IMG/VR virus record: IMGVR_UViG_3300006076_000292
Coordinates: 1-40,870 of that record
Length of the DNA stretch: 40,870 bases
From: a virus
Direction: 5' to 3' (one strand)
The position numbers were made by a program, and so were the translations under genes. The notes under the pieces were generated by a model. It was not told the origin of the DNA and searched no databases. It was given only the letters and a program-made list of their open reading frames with translations. Positions 33,701-40,870 of this stretch are shown in pieces (within the stretch, counting starts at the first letter, position 1; every line of letters starts with the position of its first letter).

Positions 33701-35132
33701 TACTGCGATTATTGATAAATTAGATGCATTACATAAAAATGCTTATGAAATACAAACTGATTTATCACGAACAATCAGTGCAGAATCATTTAATGCAAGA
33801 ACAAAGATAATTGGTTACCACAATACAGATGCTATTGCAAAACAGATGAATAAGCTAAGTATAAAAACATTAGATGAGTTTGTTACTTATAGTAATATTA
33901 ATCTTGGTAAAACTGCAGTAAGTCCACTTGAACCAATAAAATATAAAATATTCCATCTTTATACATATATGGGTCGTGGTGAAAGTGAATATCCATTTGC
34001 ATCAAACGGTGTTTATTATAATAGAATTAAAAAAATATCATCAAAACATGCAGTATATCCTACTAATTATAATGTAACATTAGATGATAATAGTGTTGTT
34101 CAATTATATAAAATATATGATATTACTGAAATTGTATTTTATGGAGTATCTGCTACATTAATAGGTTATGGTTATTTAGATACTGAAAGTAATACTTTTA
34201 AATACACTAAGAATTTACCATTTGAATTAAATCTATATGATAGTAAGTACAAAGAAAAAGAATTAAGCAGCACTTGTTATTCAATAGGCTACGGTAATAT
34301 TTCAAATGTGGTAAATGGGTTAGAAGCATTTACTTATAATAATACAACACTATTAGGATTATGTGATGGTGAAGGTAATGCATATGTTAGAAATAATGAT
34401 TCGCTAGATACATTAGATGTAACAAATAATGGTAAAATTGGAATTGCTAAATATTTTACGATTGAAGAATTAGCTTCATATAGATTTGGTAATTATTTTG
34501 GAATTAATAATGAAAGTTATGCAAGTTATGTATTCAAAACAAAAGATGCATTTGATAATGAATTTGATGTTATATTTAAAAATGGTATTTATCAAGTAGA
34601 TGATGATAATAACTATTATGCAAGTAATATTTTCAACATATATGGAAATTCTGTGGATACTTCACATACATTTAGTGTAACATTAGCAAATGGACATAAA
34701 GTATCTGTTAATAGAATTAGATTTTTGAATTATTTATTACCTGATTATTTCTTAGTAGCGAAAAGTGAATTTATTAGTGATTTATATATTCTTATAACAC
34801 CTAATCAATTAAGTCCGGTAGAGCCATTATATCAACAATCACATATAGAGCCTGATAAAAATTCATATAAACTTAAAGAGTTATTAGAATTAAATTATTA
34901 TCCTATTCCAGTGATTAGTTCAATATCTAGATATTCAAATTTATATTATACACAAGAAATAATTGCAAGAAATAATAAAACTTATAATAAAGTATATAAT
35001 AAAAACGGAGAGTATGTAGGATTTACTAATGGTTATGATATTGTATTTGACACAAAAATACAATGTAATAATACAGCACCTATATACAATAATAAAATAG
35101 AGTATGTTTTTACAACTGAAACAAATTTATAA
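30750..35132 (+). CDS. Large structural protein, 1460 aa, probably baseplate or tail
   Basis: No family is recognised. Residues 1-60 are a disordered, Asn/Ser/Asp/Glu-rich tail. Residues about 70-1040 are mainly helical with long Ile/Asn/Asp/Lys-rich segments. Residues about 1080-1440 turn beta-rich (HLYTYMGRGESEYPF, VTLDDNSVVQLYKIYDITEI, VSATLIGYGYLD), as in receptor-facing or wedge proteins. There is no signal or membrane segment. In T4 the PAAR gene is followed by the wedge genes 6 and 7, so a wedge-like role is one option. A tail-fibre or adsorption role is another. AAAGGAG precedes the ATG. Confidence 0.6.
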   Translation: MDAVNIILNNTEKNQENDQIDNNVDNQSTSEKSNNSDVGSNISSDSDETPPEEYSPTYVNKVGDDEIDSIRDKMTNVSSLLIVNRDVIRSDYGFEIHNTMLDIMADTAQKLTRFKFQNQNIFNLNFIQNNNLKFNIIPKLTKDPVTYDVARAENMPTFNTTLPKLNKIDFDELNKLIIKANKSISKIDSKSFLTISNDIIAQLTNGVRKIRDINLFIDNFGANDATNILTDSDRTNYLNIFNYETNMVTISNQYNILELMDIIIPLSEAIRIDSDIIQSTEDFYTTKLYKSTYKMLHNFEEFNKLPQSIKDIYSKLNNSDIYSKDVVDITFPLYSFNTFSDIIKYISNGLGILSIKKSNTRSVIDFNNLKQNILNIFNNIDINNIKTKVNKIIALFDDDILSTKQQVGILIQKLDANNLGIDPEFYNILKLLVDLKDLYDDGIDAFNKLSIGSSVIMQYMTIATTLIKVQSSMTKINNILDKIQTNPNLITSLNSAIEEIHGYKGYLEIAYHELLTLNTSIQPVSDQFSDLDNFIKLIDVVKELRDNFDKIDKKYPFNINKLDILINDYKYIKTLKLMSEHYSEFVENIFKVPPILTSLIQDIIDLYNLVYNYQFGIIGYNNMYIDAEYVDFIEFENLIGFLQTSKRIPNFIHQNFEITNDELDKASTDLHDYINNLYATKIIPIGIRIGVTLPDNSIELTDHDIAQLEAKMKEYDDIRNVKSLIKLLNIKNSFKPLAGITVDIDTDKINRKINLINYAVDNSGRYTEYDLKNRLYFCEEYKLEIAEITNNMIAKSFSQDINTAYLITPPNILLQDNLYSLIDYYDIFGDNCASAIYFMDKIYKQFNDVEVFVKNILMSPDLTVHGNTVSFSFDDDTLLEMKIYISGLLTGEKDFDKVYNNVMYFFNNIIDIIKETKFAIDLAKSVKNDKKSHEHFDVKFKNIDIVSNVDLERNDSAISSYHKLAVDQITRELIESSGSSVYDTTAIIDKLDALHKNAYEIQTDLSRTISAESFNARTKIIGYHNTDAIAKQMNKLSIKTLDEFVTYSNINLGKTAVSPLEPIKYKIFHLYTYMGRGESEYPFASNGVYYNRIKKISSKHAVYPTNYNVTLDDNSVVQLYKIYDITEIVFYGVSATLIGYGYLDTESNTFKYTKNLPFELNLYDSKYKEKELSSTCYSIGYGNISNVVNGLEAFTYNNTTLLGLCDGEGNAYVRNNDSLDTLDVTNNGKIGIAKYFTIEELASYRFGNYFGINNESYASYVFKTKDAFDNEFDVIFKNGIYQVDDDNNYYASNIFNIYGNSVDTSHTFSVTLANGHKVSVNRIRFLNYLLPDYFLVAKSEFISDLYILITPNQLSPVEPLYQQSHIEPDKNSYKLKELLELNYYPIPVISSISRYSNLYYTQEIIARNNKTYNKVYNKNGEYVGFTNGYDIVFDTKIQCNNTAPIYNNKIEYVFTTETNL

Positions 35133-35143
35133 AAAGGAATAAT

Positions 35144-35689
35144 ATGAGTAGTACAATACCTCAATTTACAGCACCGACACAAGATAATATAGGATTTGCA
35201 AGAGCAAGAACACAACACCCACAATCAAAAGCATTTTTATTAGCACAAGTAGAACCTGATACAGATGTTATTATTAAAATGAATGAAGAAGAATTTGCGT
35301 CAGAATTATATGTAATTGATATGGTAGATCAAATACCTGCACATTTACCAGAAAGAATTAAATCAGAAATAAAGGAATTCTTAACAGAAAATAAAATGGA
35401 TGATAGAGATGGAGATGTATGTATCATCTCTCCATTCATTGATGTATTTAGAGGATTTATTGTAGAAATATTTGATAGAGCAGTTGGTGAAAAGGTAGTA
35501 GATGGTTTAATTAATAATGGTTTTGATGGTGTTATTAAAGGATTAATTTTTAAAGATTTATCAACACCTAATAGATCATATCACATTGATTCAGAATTAG
35601 ATGCTCACGATAGAAGAGAAAAAAGATTAAACGAGGAAGCTATGAAACAAGCAATAGATAAAGCGAGAATCATCAACAAAATGTGGTGA
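35144..35689 (+). CDS. Hypothetical virion-region protein, 181 aa
   Basis: No family is recognised. The first 25 residues are Thr/Gln/Ala-rich and likely disordered. The core has helices around PERIKSEIKEFLTEN and a hydrophobic FIDVFRGFIVEIFDRAVG segment, and the end is a charged helix (DRREKRLNEEAMKQAIDKAR). AAAAGGA precedes the start, 11 bases after the 1460-aa gene, so it is co-transcribed with it. It ends in TGA, one of few here. The next promoter-like box begins eight bases later. Confidence 0.65.
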   Translation: MSSTIPQFTAPTQDNIGFARARTQHPQSKAFLLAQVEPDTDVIIKMNEEEFASELYVIDMVDQIPAHLPERIKSEIKEFLTENKMDDRDGDVCIISPFIDVFRGFIVEIFDRAVGEKVVDGLINNGFDGVIKGLIFKDLSTPNRSYHIDSELDAHDRREKRLNEEAMKQAIDKARIINKMW

Positions 35690-35696
35690 AAAATTC

Positions 35697-35735
35697 TCAC
35701 ATAAATAATAACGAGTTCTAACAGGAAGGACTCGT
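35697..35735 (+). promoter_or_regulatory. TCACATAAATAAT box and 5' hairpin before gene at 35771
   Basis: TCACATAAATAAT is at 35697-35709. Immediately after, ACGAGTTC (35711-35718) pairs with GGACTCGT (35728-35735) over eight bases with one G-U. The same box-plus-hairpin layout occurs at 3301 and 15780 with unrelated stem sequence. Confidence 0.68.
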
Positions 35736-35770
35736 TTATATTGATTCAATTAATTCACAAGGAGGAACAA

Positions 35771-36490
35771 ATGTTGTTCTATAAAACTGAAGACGGAAAA
35801 GTAGGTATGTTCGGGAGAGAAAAAGCAAGTGTTAATTTGAAAGGAAATATTTTCACAGCAAGTGAAACATTTCTTGCAAGATCAGCTGATTACTTGATAA
35901 TAGAGAAACAATCTAAAAAATCAACAAATATAATCTTCGACGGAAGAAAATATATGCTTGTTGATAAACAAGAGAATGATAAAATTGCAACACTTCTAGA
36001 AGGTAAAAAAGATGAAGGTCTTAATTATGATTTACTAAAAGTAATAGTAAGTCTTAAAGAAATGAAACTAGTATATTCACTGATTAATCTTGATTTTGAT
36101 GATTTACAATCAATGATCAATTATGATGAAGAATATAATTCATCAAGAAATAAAAAATTCATCCCTGGATTAAATATCTATAATCTAGAAATAGAGAAAA
36201 ATACACTATTTGTTGGCCAACAAATATTATCATTAAGAACAAAATTATATGAAAGTGCAAGTGATGCAGAAAAGAATCATATAATCTTCGGAATTAAAAA
36301 TCCAGTAATCTGGTTATCTTACGATATAAAGACTAAAAGAGTTATGTGTGGAGCACTTCAATACAGAAAAGGACTACATACTAGAGAATTTGATATGATG
36401 GTTTATAACTTAAACTTGTTGAATAAGTTTAAATTAACTAATGATAAAATCAAGTTTGCAACTCTTATGAGAGATAACGGGTTGCTTTAA
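35771..36490 (+). CDS. Hypothetical protein, 239 aa
   Basis: No family is recognised. The ATG at 35771 follows GGAGG by five bases. The TTG at 35741 in the same frame is rejected because this site is far better. The chain begins with beta strands (MLFYKTEDGKVGMFGREK) and has a central helical part around LLKVIVSLKEMKLVYSLINL and a C-terminal region with IWLSYDIKTKRVMCGALQYR. Its own promoter-like box and terminator make it a single-gene unit inside the virion region, so it may be regulatory or assembly-related rather than structural. Confidence 0.65.
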   Translation: MLFYKTEDGKVGMFGREKASVNLKGNIFTASETFLARSADYLIIEKQSKKSTNIIFDGRKYMLVDKQENDKIATLLEGKKDEGLNYDLLKVIVSLKEMKLVYSLINLDFDDLQSMINYDEEYNSSRNKKFIPGLNIYNLEIEKNTLFVGQQILSLRTKLYESASDAEKNHIIFGIKNPVIWLSYDIKTKRVMCGALQYRKGLHTREFDMMVYNLNLLNKFKLTNDKIKFATLMRDNGLL

Positions 36491-36496
36491 TTTTAA

Positions 36497-36542
36497 ATGA
36501 GGAGTCATGCTTATGTATGGCTTCTCATATTTTTTTATTTTT
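36497..36542 (+). terminator. Rho-independent terminator
   Basis: ATGAGGAGTCAT pairs with ATGGCTTCTCAT over 12 bases with two G-U pairs and an eight-base loop, followed by ATTTTTTTATTTTTT. Confidence 0.88.
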
Positions 36543-36548
36543 TAAACT

Positions 36549-36564
36549 GAACATTTCATAAAGG
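36549..36564 (+). promoter_or_regulatory. GAACATTTCATAAAGG leader motif before gene at 36573
   Basis: Identical over 16 bases to the topoisomerase leader (7078-7093, minus strand). It ends in AAAGG, eight bases before the ATG, and follows a terminator by only a few bases, so any promoter for this unit must lie in or near it. Confidence 0.55.
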
Positions 36565-36572
36565 TATGTGTT

Positions 36573-37001
36573 ATGTTATATGTACTATATAATCAAGATA
36601 TTTTTTATAATAAAATTAAATCAAAAAATAAAATTGTTAAAAAATATGAACTCAATTTATTTCAACAAAAAATAATTGAATGTTTAGAGAAACATCACAC
36701 TAGTAATGAATTATATAATTGTATAAATGATCATAAAATGATTTTATTAAATAATATAGCTATTAAATCAATATTATCAACTAATGAAATATCAGATGTT
36801 GATTCTATGATTAATATTATTCGACAAAATTTAAGTAAATACATTGTTTCTAAATATGCTAATATAGATCAAGATTATTATCTACTATTAGATCACGGTG
36901 CTGAAATGATGAATTATACAAAATATAATAACGTTAAAGAATTCAAAGAGAAGACAAAATTAAATACAATTAGAAAAAGAAGGCAAATTTCATGGAAATA
37001 G
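36573..37001 (+). CDS. Hypothetical protein, 142 aa
   Basis: No family is recognised. The protein is basic, Lys/Asn/Ile-rich and mostly helical, with a very basic end (NTIRKRRQISWK). It starts the last transcription unit of the window, directly after a terminator and the 16-base leader motif. Its stop lies inside the next gene (10-base overlap), so the two are translationally coupled. By position it could be an assembly or baseplate protein. Confidence 0.65.
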   Translation: MLYVLYNQDIFYNKIKSKNKIVKKYELNLFQQKIIECLEKHHTSNELYNCINDHKMILLNNIAIKSILSTNEISDVDSMINIIRQNLSKYIVSKYANIDQDYYLLLDHGAEMMNYTKYNNVKEFKEKTKLNTIRKRRQISWK

Positions 37002-37633
37002 TTGTTTTTAAATCTGATGATACTTATATAAGATCATCAATAGCACAAAATATAACAAAAAGAGAAAGAAGTACTGTAACTAGAACATCTGATAGTAATT
37101 ATGGATTTAGGGCTATTGATACTGGTGGATTAGGATACTCATTAAAATGTACTGTATTTTCAAAATTTGATGGACATTTTGATTTCAATACAGCTATTAA
37201 ATCGAGAGCATATAATGCATATAATGATATTGTTATTGATTGTTCATTTATGGTTGTTAATTCAGAAATAGATGATGATTCTAATTATGAATATTATGAA
37301 TTATTTACAACATTGAGTGCACCATTTTCTGAAGTAAATATATTACCAAATTTATCATATGATAATAAGCCATATGATGTATTTACATTACTAGTTAATA
37401 AACTAAAAGATGTTAATATAGATAAGATCAATCCTGATACATATTTCTTTAATTATATTTTACCAAATTCAGGATTTACAGAAATTTTATATGATTGTTC
37501 ACCAACTTTAACAAAAGTAACATTTAAATCAACAATACAATTACAATCATTATTGAATTATATAACAGATGATGTAATGTATATTTCAAAATCATCAGCA
37601 ATTCAATTATATGAAGTTCTTAAAAAAGTTTAA
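36992..37633 (+). CDS. Hypothetical structural protein, 213 aa
   Basis: No family is recognised. The chain is beta-rich, with segments such as DTGGLGYSLKCTVFSKF and IVIDCSFMVVN. It lacks a signal peptide and cysteine pairs. It overlaps the previous gene by 10 bases and is followed 11 bases later by the next gene in the same unit. It is probably a small baseplate or tail protein, from context only. Confidence 0.62.
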   Translation: MEIVVFKSDDTYIRSSIAQNITKRERSTVTRTSDSNYGFRAIDTGGLGYSLKCTVFSKFDGHFDFNTAIKSRAYNAYNDIVIDCSFMVVNSEIDDDSNYEYYELFTTLSAPFSEVNILPNLSYDNKPYDVFTLLVNKLKDVNIDKINPDTYFFNYILPNSGFTEILYDCSPTLTKVTFKSTIQLQSLLNYITDDVMYISKSSAIQLYEVLKKV

Positions 37634-37644
37634 AAGGATAAATA

Positions 37645-38673
37645 ATGGTAATAAGACCAATGATAAAATTAAAATTACCTTCATATTTCACACATCAACA
37701 ATTTAATATTAAATTAAATAATAGGGTAATTACAACAATGTCTGTTGAATCACAGCAAACAATAAAACGATTAACAATGTTATCATTACATGTGAATTTT
37801 GATGAATCATTAGAAAGGTCATATGCATCACATGGATCAGTTACTAGCGATTTATATGTTGAAAAAGATTTACACATTTATATTTCAAATGATGGTGGTC
37901 GTGCTTATACTGTAGATAGCTATGATTATTTTGTTGAAGTTCAAGGGACAGGTAAGAAAATATTAAATGTTGATATTGAAATTAGTGAAGGTCCAACTAC
38001 ATACGCTGAAGATATTGATTATATTGATCCAGTTTTAATGTTTTATAGAAAAATACTACCTTATGATAAATATGAAGTATATGGCGTATTCGAAAAAACA
38101 TTATCTAGTTTAGGCACAATTGATAGAATAACGTATGATACAGTTAGTAAAGAATATAGATTATATTCTAGAAGCGGTATTATTATAAATTATAATGTAT
38201 TACCACTAGTGAATCCCACAAAAGTAAATATTGAAGGTACTCAATACACGAATCCACCTACTGCTATTTGGATTCTTGATAAATATAATATTGATGATTT
38301 AATTTGGATGAATAAAATAGAAATACATAAAATTGAAATTGACCCTGATTTATATGGTACATTTTCTGATTGGATTTTTGATATGAATCAACAAAAAATA
38401 GATATAAATTCAGTTTATATTAGTGTTAAATCAATAAATAAAAGAATATATTTTGATTTCGAACATTTCACATATCTTAATCCAAATGAATTAATATATT
38501 CATATTCAACAGATATAATTTCAACAATACAATTTCCATTCAGGACAGTGTATTTAAAAGCAGATAAACAATATACATTAACAGAACTAGTAATAAATTA
38601 TTCTGATAAAGATAAAACATATACTAGTGATCTCAAGTTAACAGGTTATTTTATAACTGATTCAAAAGTATAA
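37645..38673 (+). CDS. Hypothetical structural protein, 342 aa
   Basis: No family is recognised. It is beta-rich throughout (YVEKDLHIYISNDGGRAYTV, YDYFVEVQGTGKKILNVDIE), as expected of a virion protein, with no membrane segment. AAAAGGA precedes the start at 37645. The start region GATAAATAATGG resembles the ATAAATAAT core by chance, because it contains the start codon. Its neighbours are beta-rich proteins of similar type, so they may form one baseplate or tail sub-assembly. Confidence 0.62.
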   Translation: MVIRPMIKLKLPSYFTHQQFNIKLNNRVITTMSVESQQTIKRLTMLSLHVNFDESLERSYASHGSVTSDLYVEKDLHIYISNDGGRAYTVDSYDYFVEVQGTGKKILNVDIEISEGPTTYAEDIDYIDPVLMFYRKILPYDKYEVYGVFEKTLSSLGTIDRITYDTVSKEYRLYSRSGIIINYNVLPLVNPTKVNIEGTQYTNPPTAIWILDKYNIDDLIWMNKIEIHKIEIDPDLYGTFSDWIFDMNQQKIDINSVYISVKSINKRIYFDFEHFTYLNPNELIYSYSTDIISTIQFPFRTVYLKADKQYTLTELVINYSDKDKTYTSDLKLTGYFITDSKV

Positions 38674-38682
38674 AGGATTAAT

Positions 38683-39147
38683 ATGAGGGCATATAGACAA
38701 AAGTATCCAGGGTTAGATGAATATAAATATATTCAAGATCCAACATATACAGTACCTAATAAAGAATTTAAATTAGTTCCATTAGGTGATAATTTATCAA
38801 ATGATGATATTTATAATGTAGAAATCAAAGCACCTGACGATAATTTTAAACTGGTAGTTTATGAAACAAGACTACATGATAGATGGGAATTATGGCTTAC
38901 AATGCGTGCAGATTACAAGAACTATTTCACATTTCTTGTAAGAAATAGTAAAATAAATGAAGCAACATTTTTAACAGAAACAACACATAGGCCTGAATTT
39001 CATGTAGTAACAAATAAAACCACATTAGTATCAAGTATAAGAATATATGATTCAAAACTAGATCGAAGATTTATTAAACAAACATGTATTGTTGATTTTA
39101 ATGAAAAAACATTAATGTATCTACAACCTATGATTAGGAGTAATTAA
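38683..39147 (+). CDS. Hypothetical structural protein, 154 aa
   Basis: No family is recognised. It has a Tyr/Pro-rich N-terminus (MRAYRQKYPGLDEYKYIQDP) then a beta-rich core with RWELWLTMRADYKNYFTFLV. AAAGGA precedes the start. The stop overlaps the next start as TAATG, so translation is coupled. Confidence 0.62.
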   Translation: MRAYRQKYPGLDEYKYIQDPTYTVPNKEFKLVPLGDNLSNDDIYNVEIKAPDDNFKLVVYETRLHDRWELWLTMRADYKNYFTFLVRNSKINEATFLTETTHRPEFHVVTNKTTLVSSIRIYDSKLDRRFIKQTCIVDFNEKTLMYLQPMIRSN

Positions 39148-39566
39148 TGACAATTAATAATATTACAAAAATTACAGTTACAAAAACAGATCCTAAGAGA
39201 ATAACAGGTACTGTTGTATTGACAGTAAATTATAATGATAATGAACAATATGAAATTGATTTTAGAAATGATCCAATTACAATAGACACATTAGTTATAT
39301 TTTTTGGTTATTATTTTGTATTAGATAGAACTGGTTATTTAGATTCATTCTATCGATTAGTTGATGAATGTGAATTAATAGTGAATCACGAGACATATAG
39401 AGAGTTCACAGTTCAAGAGAGATTATCAAAAACAAATTTTACTAAATGTTATAAAACCGAAACATACGAAACATTAAAACATCATATAGAAATTGATTGG
39501 GATAAATTTGATGTTAATAAGATTATCAATTATGAATTAGTTTATATTGATGATGAAAAACCATAA
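39147..39566 (+). CDS. Hypothetical structural protein, 139 aa
   Basis: No family is recognised. The chain is beta-rich at the N-terminus (ITKITVTKTDPKRITGTVVL) with a shorter helical end. AGGAG lies seven bases before the ATG, inside the previous gene, whose stop overlaps the start. It is followed by three copies of a TAAAAAA unit before the hub-like gene. Confidence 0.62.
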   Translation: MTINNITKITVTKTDPKRITGTVVLTVNYNDNEQYEIDFRNDPITIDTLVIFFGYYFVLDRTGYLDSFYRLVDECELIVNHETYREFTVQERLSKTNFTKCYKTETYETLKHHIEIDWDKFDVNKIINYELVYIDDEKP

Positions 39567-39584
39567 AAAATAAAAAATAAAAAA
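39564..39584 (+). repeat. Three tandem TAAAAAA units
   Basis: The stop codon of the 139-aa gene opens three exact copies of TAAAAAA, followed by TAAGGA, the ribosome site of the next gene. The complementary TTTTTTA unit repeats at 5397-5420. It is low-complexity sequence prone to slippage. Confidence 0.6.
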
Positions 39585-39596
39585 TAAGGAAAGCTC

Positions 39597-40805
39597 ATGA
39601 AAACTTCAAGTTTTATGTCACCGAGAATATTAGTACACACAAATAGCACTACAACAGATATTACAGATAGTGTTGATGATATTTATGTACAATTATCACA
39701 GGAATCTCCATTTCAAACGATTAAGATTAAGATTAAAATGAATACTTTAAAAATTTTAGAAAATCATATAGGATTCTTTAAAGAGAAATATTCAATCTAT
39801 CTTGAAATATTTGATATTGATAGAGGTGGTGTTCAAGATACATTTAAAATAATAAATGCTTCACCAATAGATTATCCTGATTTAGATATTTCCGAATTAA
39901 GTAAAACTTTAAGAAATAATCCAGGTAAAAGTGCAGGTGGTGCAAATGTTAAAAATGCTGAATTTACAGTTATTTTAATTAATCAATATACTGAAGCAGC
40001 AGGAGTTATGTATTCATATGTATGGGAGAAGAAAGTTAAATTCGGAGATGTATGGAAAAAATTAACTAGTAAATTAAGCCCTTGGTTTGAAAAAGATAAA
40101 CCATATTTACCAAGTACTTCATTCTATCCACATTATTTTGTTCCATATGAAAGACTGTATAATATATTACCATCAGTAATGCTCGATGGTTATATTAAAC
40201 CTAAAGATGGAATGGGTGCATTTTTTATCCTTGAACAAGGTTATGCTGTTTATAATATGAAAGGCGCCAAAAATAGGAAACGTATTCGTACAACTATTTA
40301 TCCAACCCGTGCATCTTTACAGCACTTTAAAGATATATTTGTAACCGGATTTGAAATTATCAGAAACCCATCTCTTAAATTTGAATTTGGTACAAATGTT
40401 CAAACATTAAGTAGTAATCAATGGATGGGTGGATTTAAAATAAATGATAGAGCTATTGATTACAAAAATAAAGAGGAAATTTTGTTTAAAGGTGTATTTG
40501 ATAATACACAAGGTACAGCTATGAGATTCTATAAACCTGATAAAAATCTAGATGATAAAATGGTTATTACATCAATGCATAATATCTTTAGACAAATGAA
40601 TAAAGTAAAAATTACAATAAATAGATGGAATAATTTTAACATATTCATACCATTGAGACATTTATGGGATCTTAAATTTTCATCAGATGTGTTAAAAGCA
40701 TACAGTGGTGTTTATTATGTACAAGGATATGAAATTAGAGTAACAAGAGCTAAACAGGAATTTATTCCTGAAGTTAAATTAGATTTACGAATATTTAACA
40801 TCTAA
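39597..40805 (+). CDS. Probable tail hub protein (gp27/gpD-like)
   Basis: A 402-aa protein whose layout recalls tail hub proteins: an N-terminal beta domain (ITDSVDDIYVQLSQ, then FQTIKIKIKM) that describes a response to loading, a middle helix-rich part (FGDVWKKLTSKLSPWF, ERLYNILPSVML), and a C-terminal beta domain ending YYVQGYEIRVTRA then EVKLDLRIFNI, where hub proteins carry the barrel that tops the spike. Similarity is by pattern only; no diagnostic motif exists. The PAAR gene 9 kb upstream supports a baseplate cluster. AAGGAAAG precedes the start. Confidence 0.5.
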   Translation: MKTSSFMSPRILVHTNSTTTDITDSVDDIYVQLSQESPFQTIKIKIKMNTLKILENHIGFFKEKYSIYLEIFDIDRGGVQDTFKIINASPIDYPDLDISELSKTLRNNPGKSAGGANVKNAEFTVILINQYTEAAGVMYSYVWEKKVKFGDVWKKLTSKLSPWFEKDKPYLPSTSFYPHYFVPYERLYNILPSVMLDGYIKPKDGMGAFFILEQGYAVYNMKGAKNRKRIRTTIYPTRASLQHFKDIFVTGFEIIRNPSLKFEFGTNVQTLSSNQWMGGFKINDRAIDYKNKEEILFKGVFDNTQGTAMRFYKPDKNLDDKMVITSMHNIFRQMNKVKITINRWNNFNIFIPLRHLWDLKFSSDVLKAYSGVYYVQGYEIRVTRAKQEFIPEVKLDLRIFNI

Positions 40806-40831
40806 AAAGAAGTGAGTAAGGAGAACTTATT

Positions 40832-40870
40832 ATGAATTTTTTCAAAATTTTGTATTATTCATTGAAAATG
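40832..40870 (+). CDS. Start of next gene (partial, 13 codons)
   Basis: An ATG at 40832 with AAGGAG 8 bases upstream opens a frame (MNFFKILYYSLKM) that runs off the window. The good ribosome site and the tight spacing to the previous gene support a real gene. Confidence 0.55.
   Translation, partial: MNFFKILYYSLKM

Noticed and set aside
35741-35770. TTG start for the gene at 35771
   Set aside because: No ribosome site fits it, while GGAGG is ideally placed for the ATG at 35771.
37636-37646. Another ATAAATAAT promoter box
   Set aside because: The match includes the ribosome-site edge and start codon of the next gene and lacks the TCAC or TATAAATA context. Copies inside the 1370-aa gene (near 28030 and 29680) are also likely chance in AT-rich sequence.
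1-40870. Stop-codon reassignment, tRNA genes, CRISPR array or insertion sequence
   Set aside because: TAA, TAG and TGA all end genes sensibly and Trp uses TGG. No cloverleaf, spaced repeat array or transposase was recognised by eye.

Overview
The window is part of the genome of a large tailed bacteriophage, most likely a myovirus, with very AT-rich DNA (roughly 70-75 % A+T by eye). Genes are tightly packed, mostly on the + strand, with strong AAGGAG-type ribosome binding sites and many rho-independent terminators. Stops are mostly TAA, with TAG and TGA also used as stops, so the standard bacterial code fits. The host cannot be named from the sequence. A low-GC host that uses Shine-Dalgarno initiation and sigma70-like promoters is implied.

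Layout. 1-5.4 kb: GTP cyclohydrolase I (FolE, 5' end outside the window), a metallo-beta-lactamase-fold protein, an SSB-like OB protein, small unknowns, an HU/IHF-like protein with two starts, and a QueD-like protein. 5.4-7.1 kb, minus strand: a type IB topoisomerase. 7.1-8.4 kb: a T4-type (GH24) lysozyme and an unknown. 8.5-18.7 kb: a phage multisubunit RNA polymerase with intact beta' and a beta subunit split into two genes. The two beta halves are 4.3 kb apart, and between them lie queE, a glutamine-amidotransferase-QueC fusion, an unknown, queC, and a minus-strand exported protein of unlike base composition. 18.7-26.2 kb: a phosphoribosyltransferase fused to a DUF1599-like domain, a coiled-coil protein, an acidic-linker protein, a flap endonuclease, Mre11/gp47, an unknown, and a Rad50/gp46-type ATPase whose two ATPase lobes are in circularly permuted order. 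26.3-40.9 kb: apparent virion and baseplate genes, including a 1370-aa protein, a PAAR spike tip, a 1460-aa protein, a run of small unknowns and a probable tail-hub protein.

How it works together. FolE, QueD, QueE and QueC form the whole GTP-to-preQ0 route. The amidotransferase-QueC fusion points to an amidated 7-deazaguanine (ADG- or archaeosine-like). No DNA transglycosylase (DpdA/TGT) is seen here. The PRTase-DUF1599 fusion is therefore a candidate for moving the modified base into the nucleotide pool (inference). The phage-encoded RNA polymerase is interleaved with this cassette, which suggests a polymerase adapted to modified DNA, as known in principle for uracil-DNA phages.

Regulation. 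Seven intergenic sites share the core ATAAATAAT, usually as TCACATAAATAAT or with an exact TATAAATA, close to the T4 late promoter. Several are followed by, or overlap, a perfect or near-perfect RNA hairpin. The beta' gene instead has a textbook sigma70-like promoter (TTGATA-17-TATAAT). This fits host polymerase making the phage polymerase, with the TATAAATA-like sites used later. A separate 16-base leader motif (GAACATTTCATAAAGG) precedes three other genes. No tRNA, rRNA, CRISPR array or insertion sequence was recognised.
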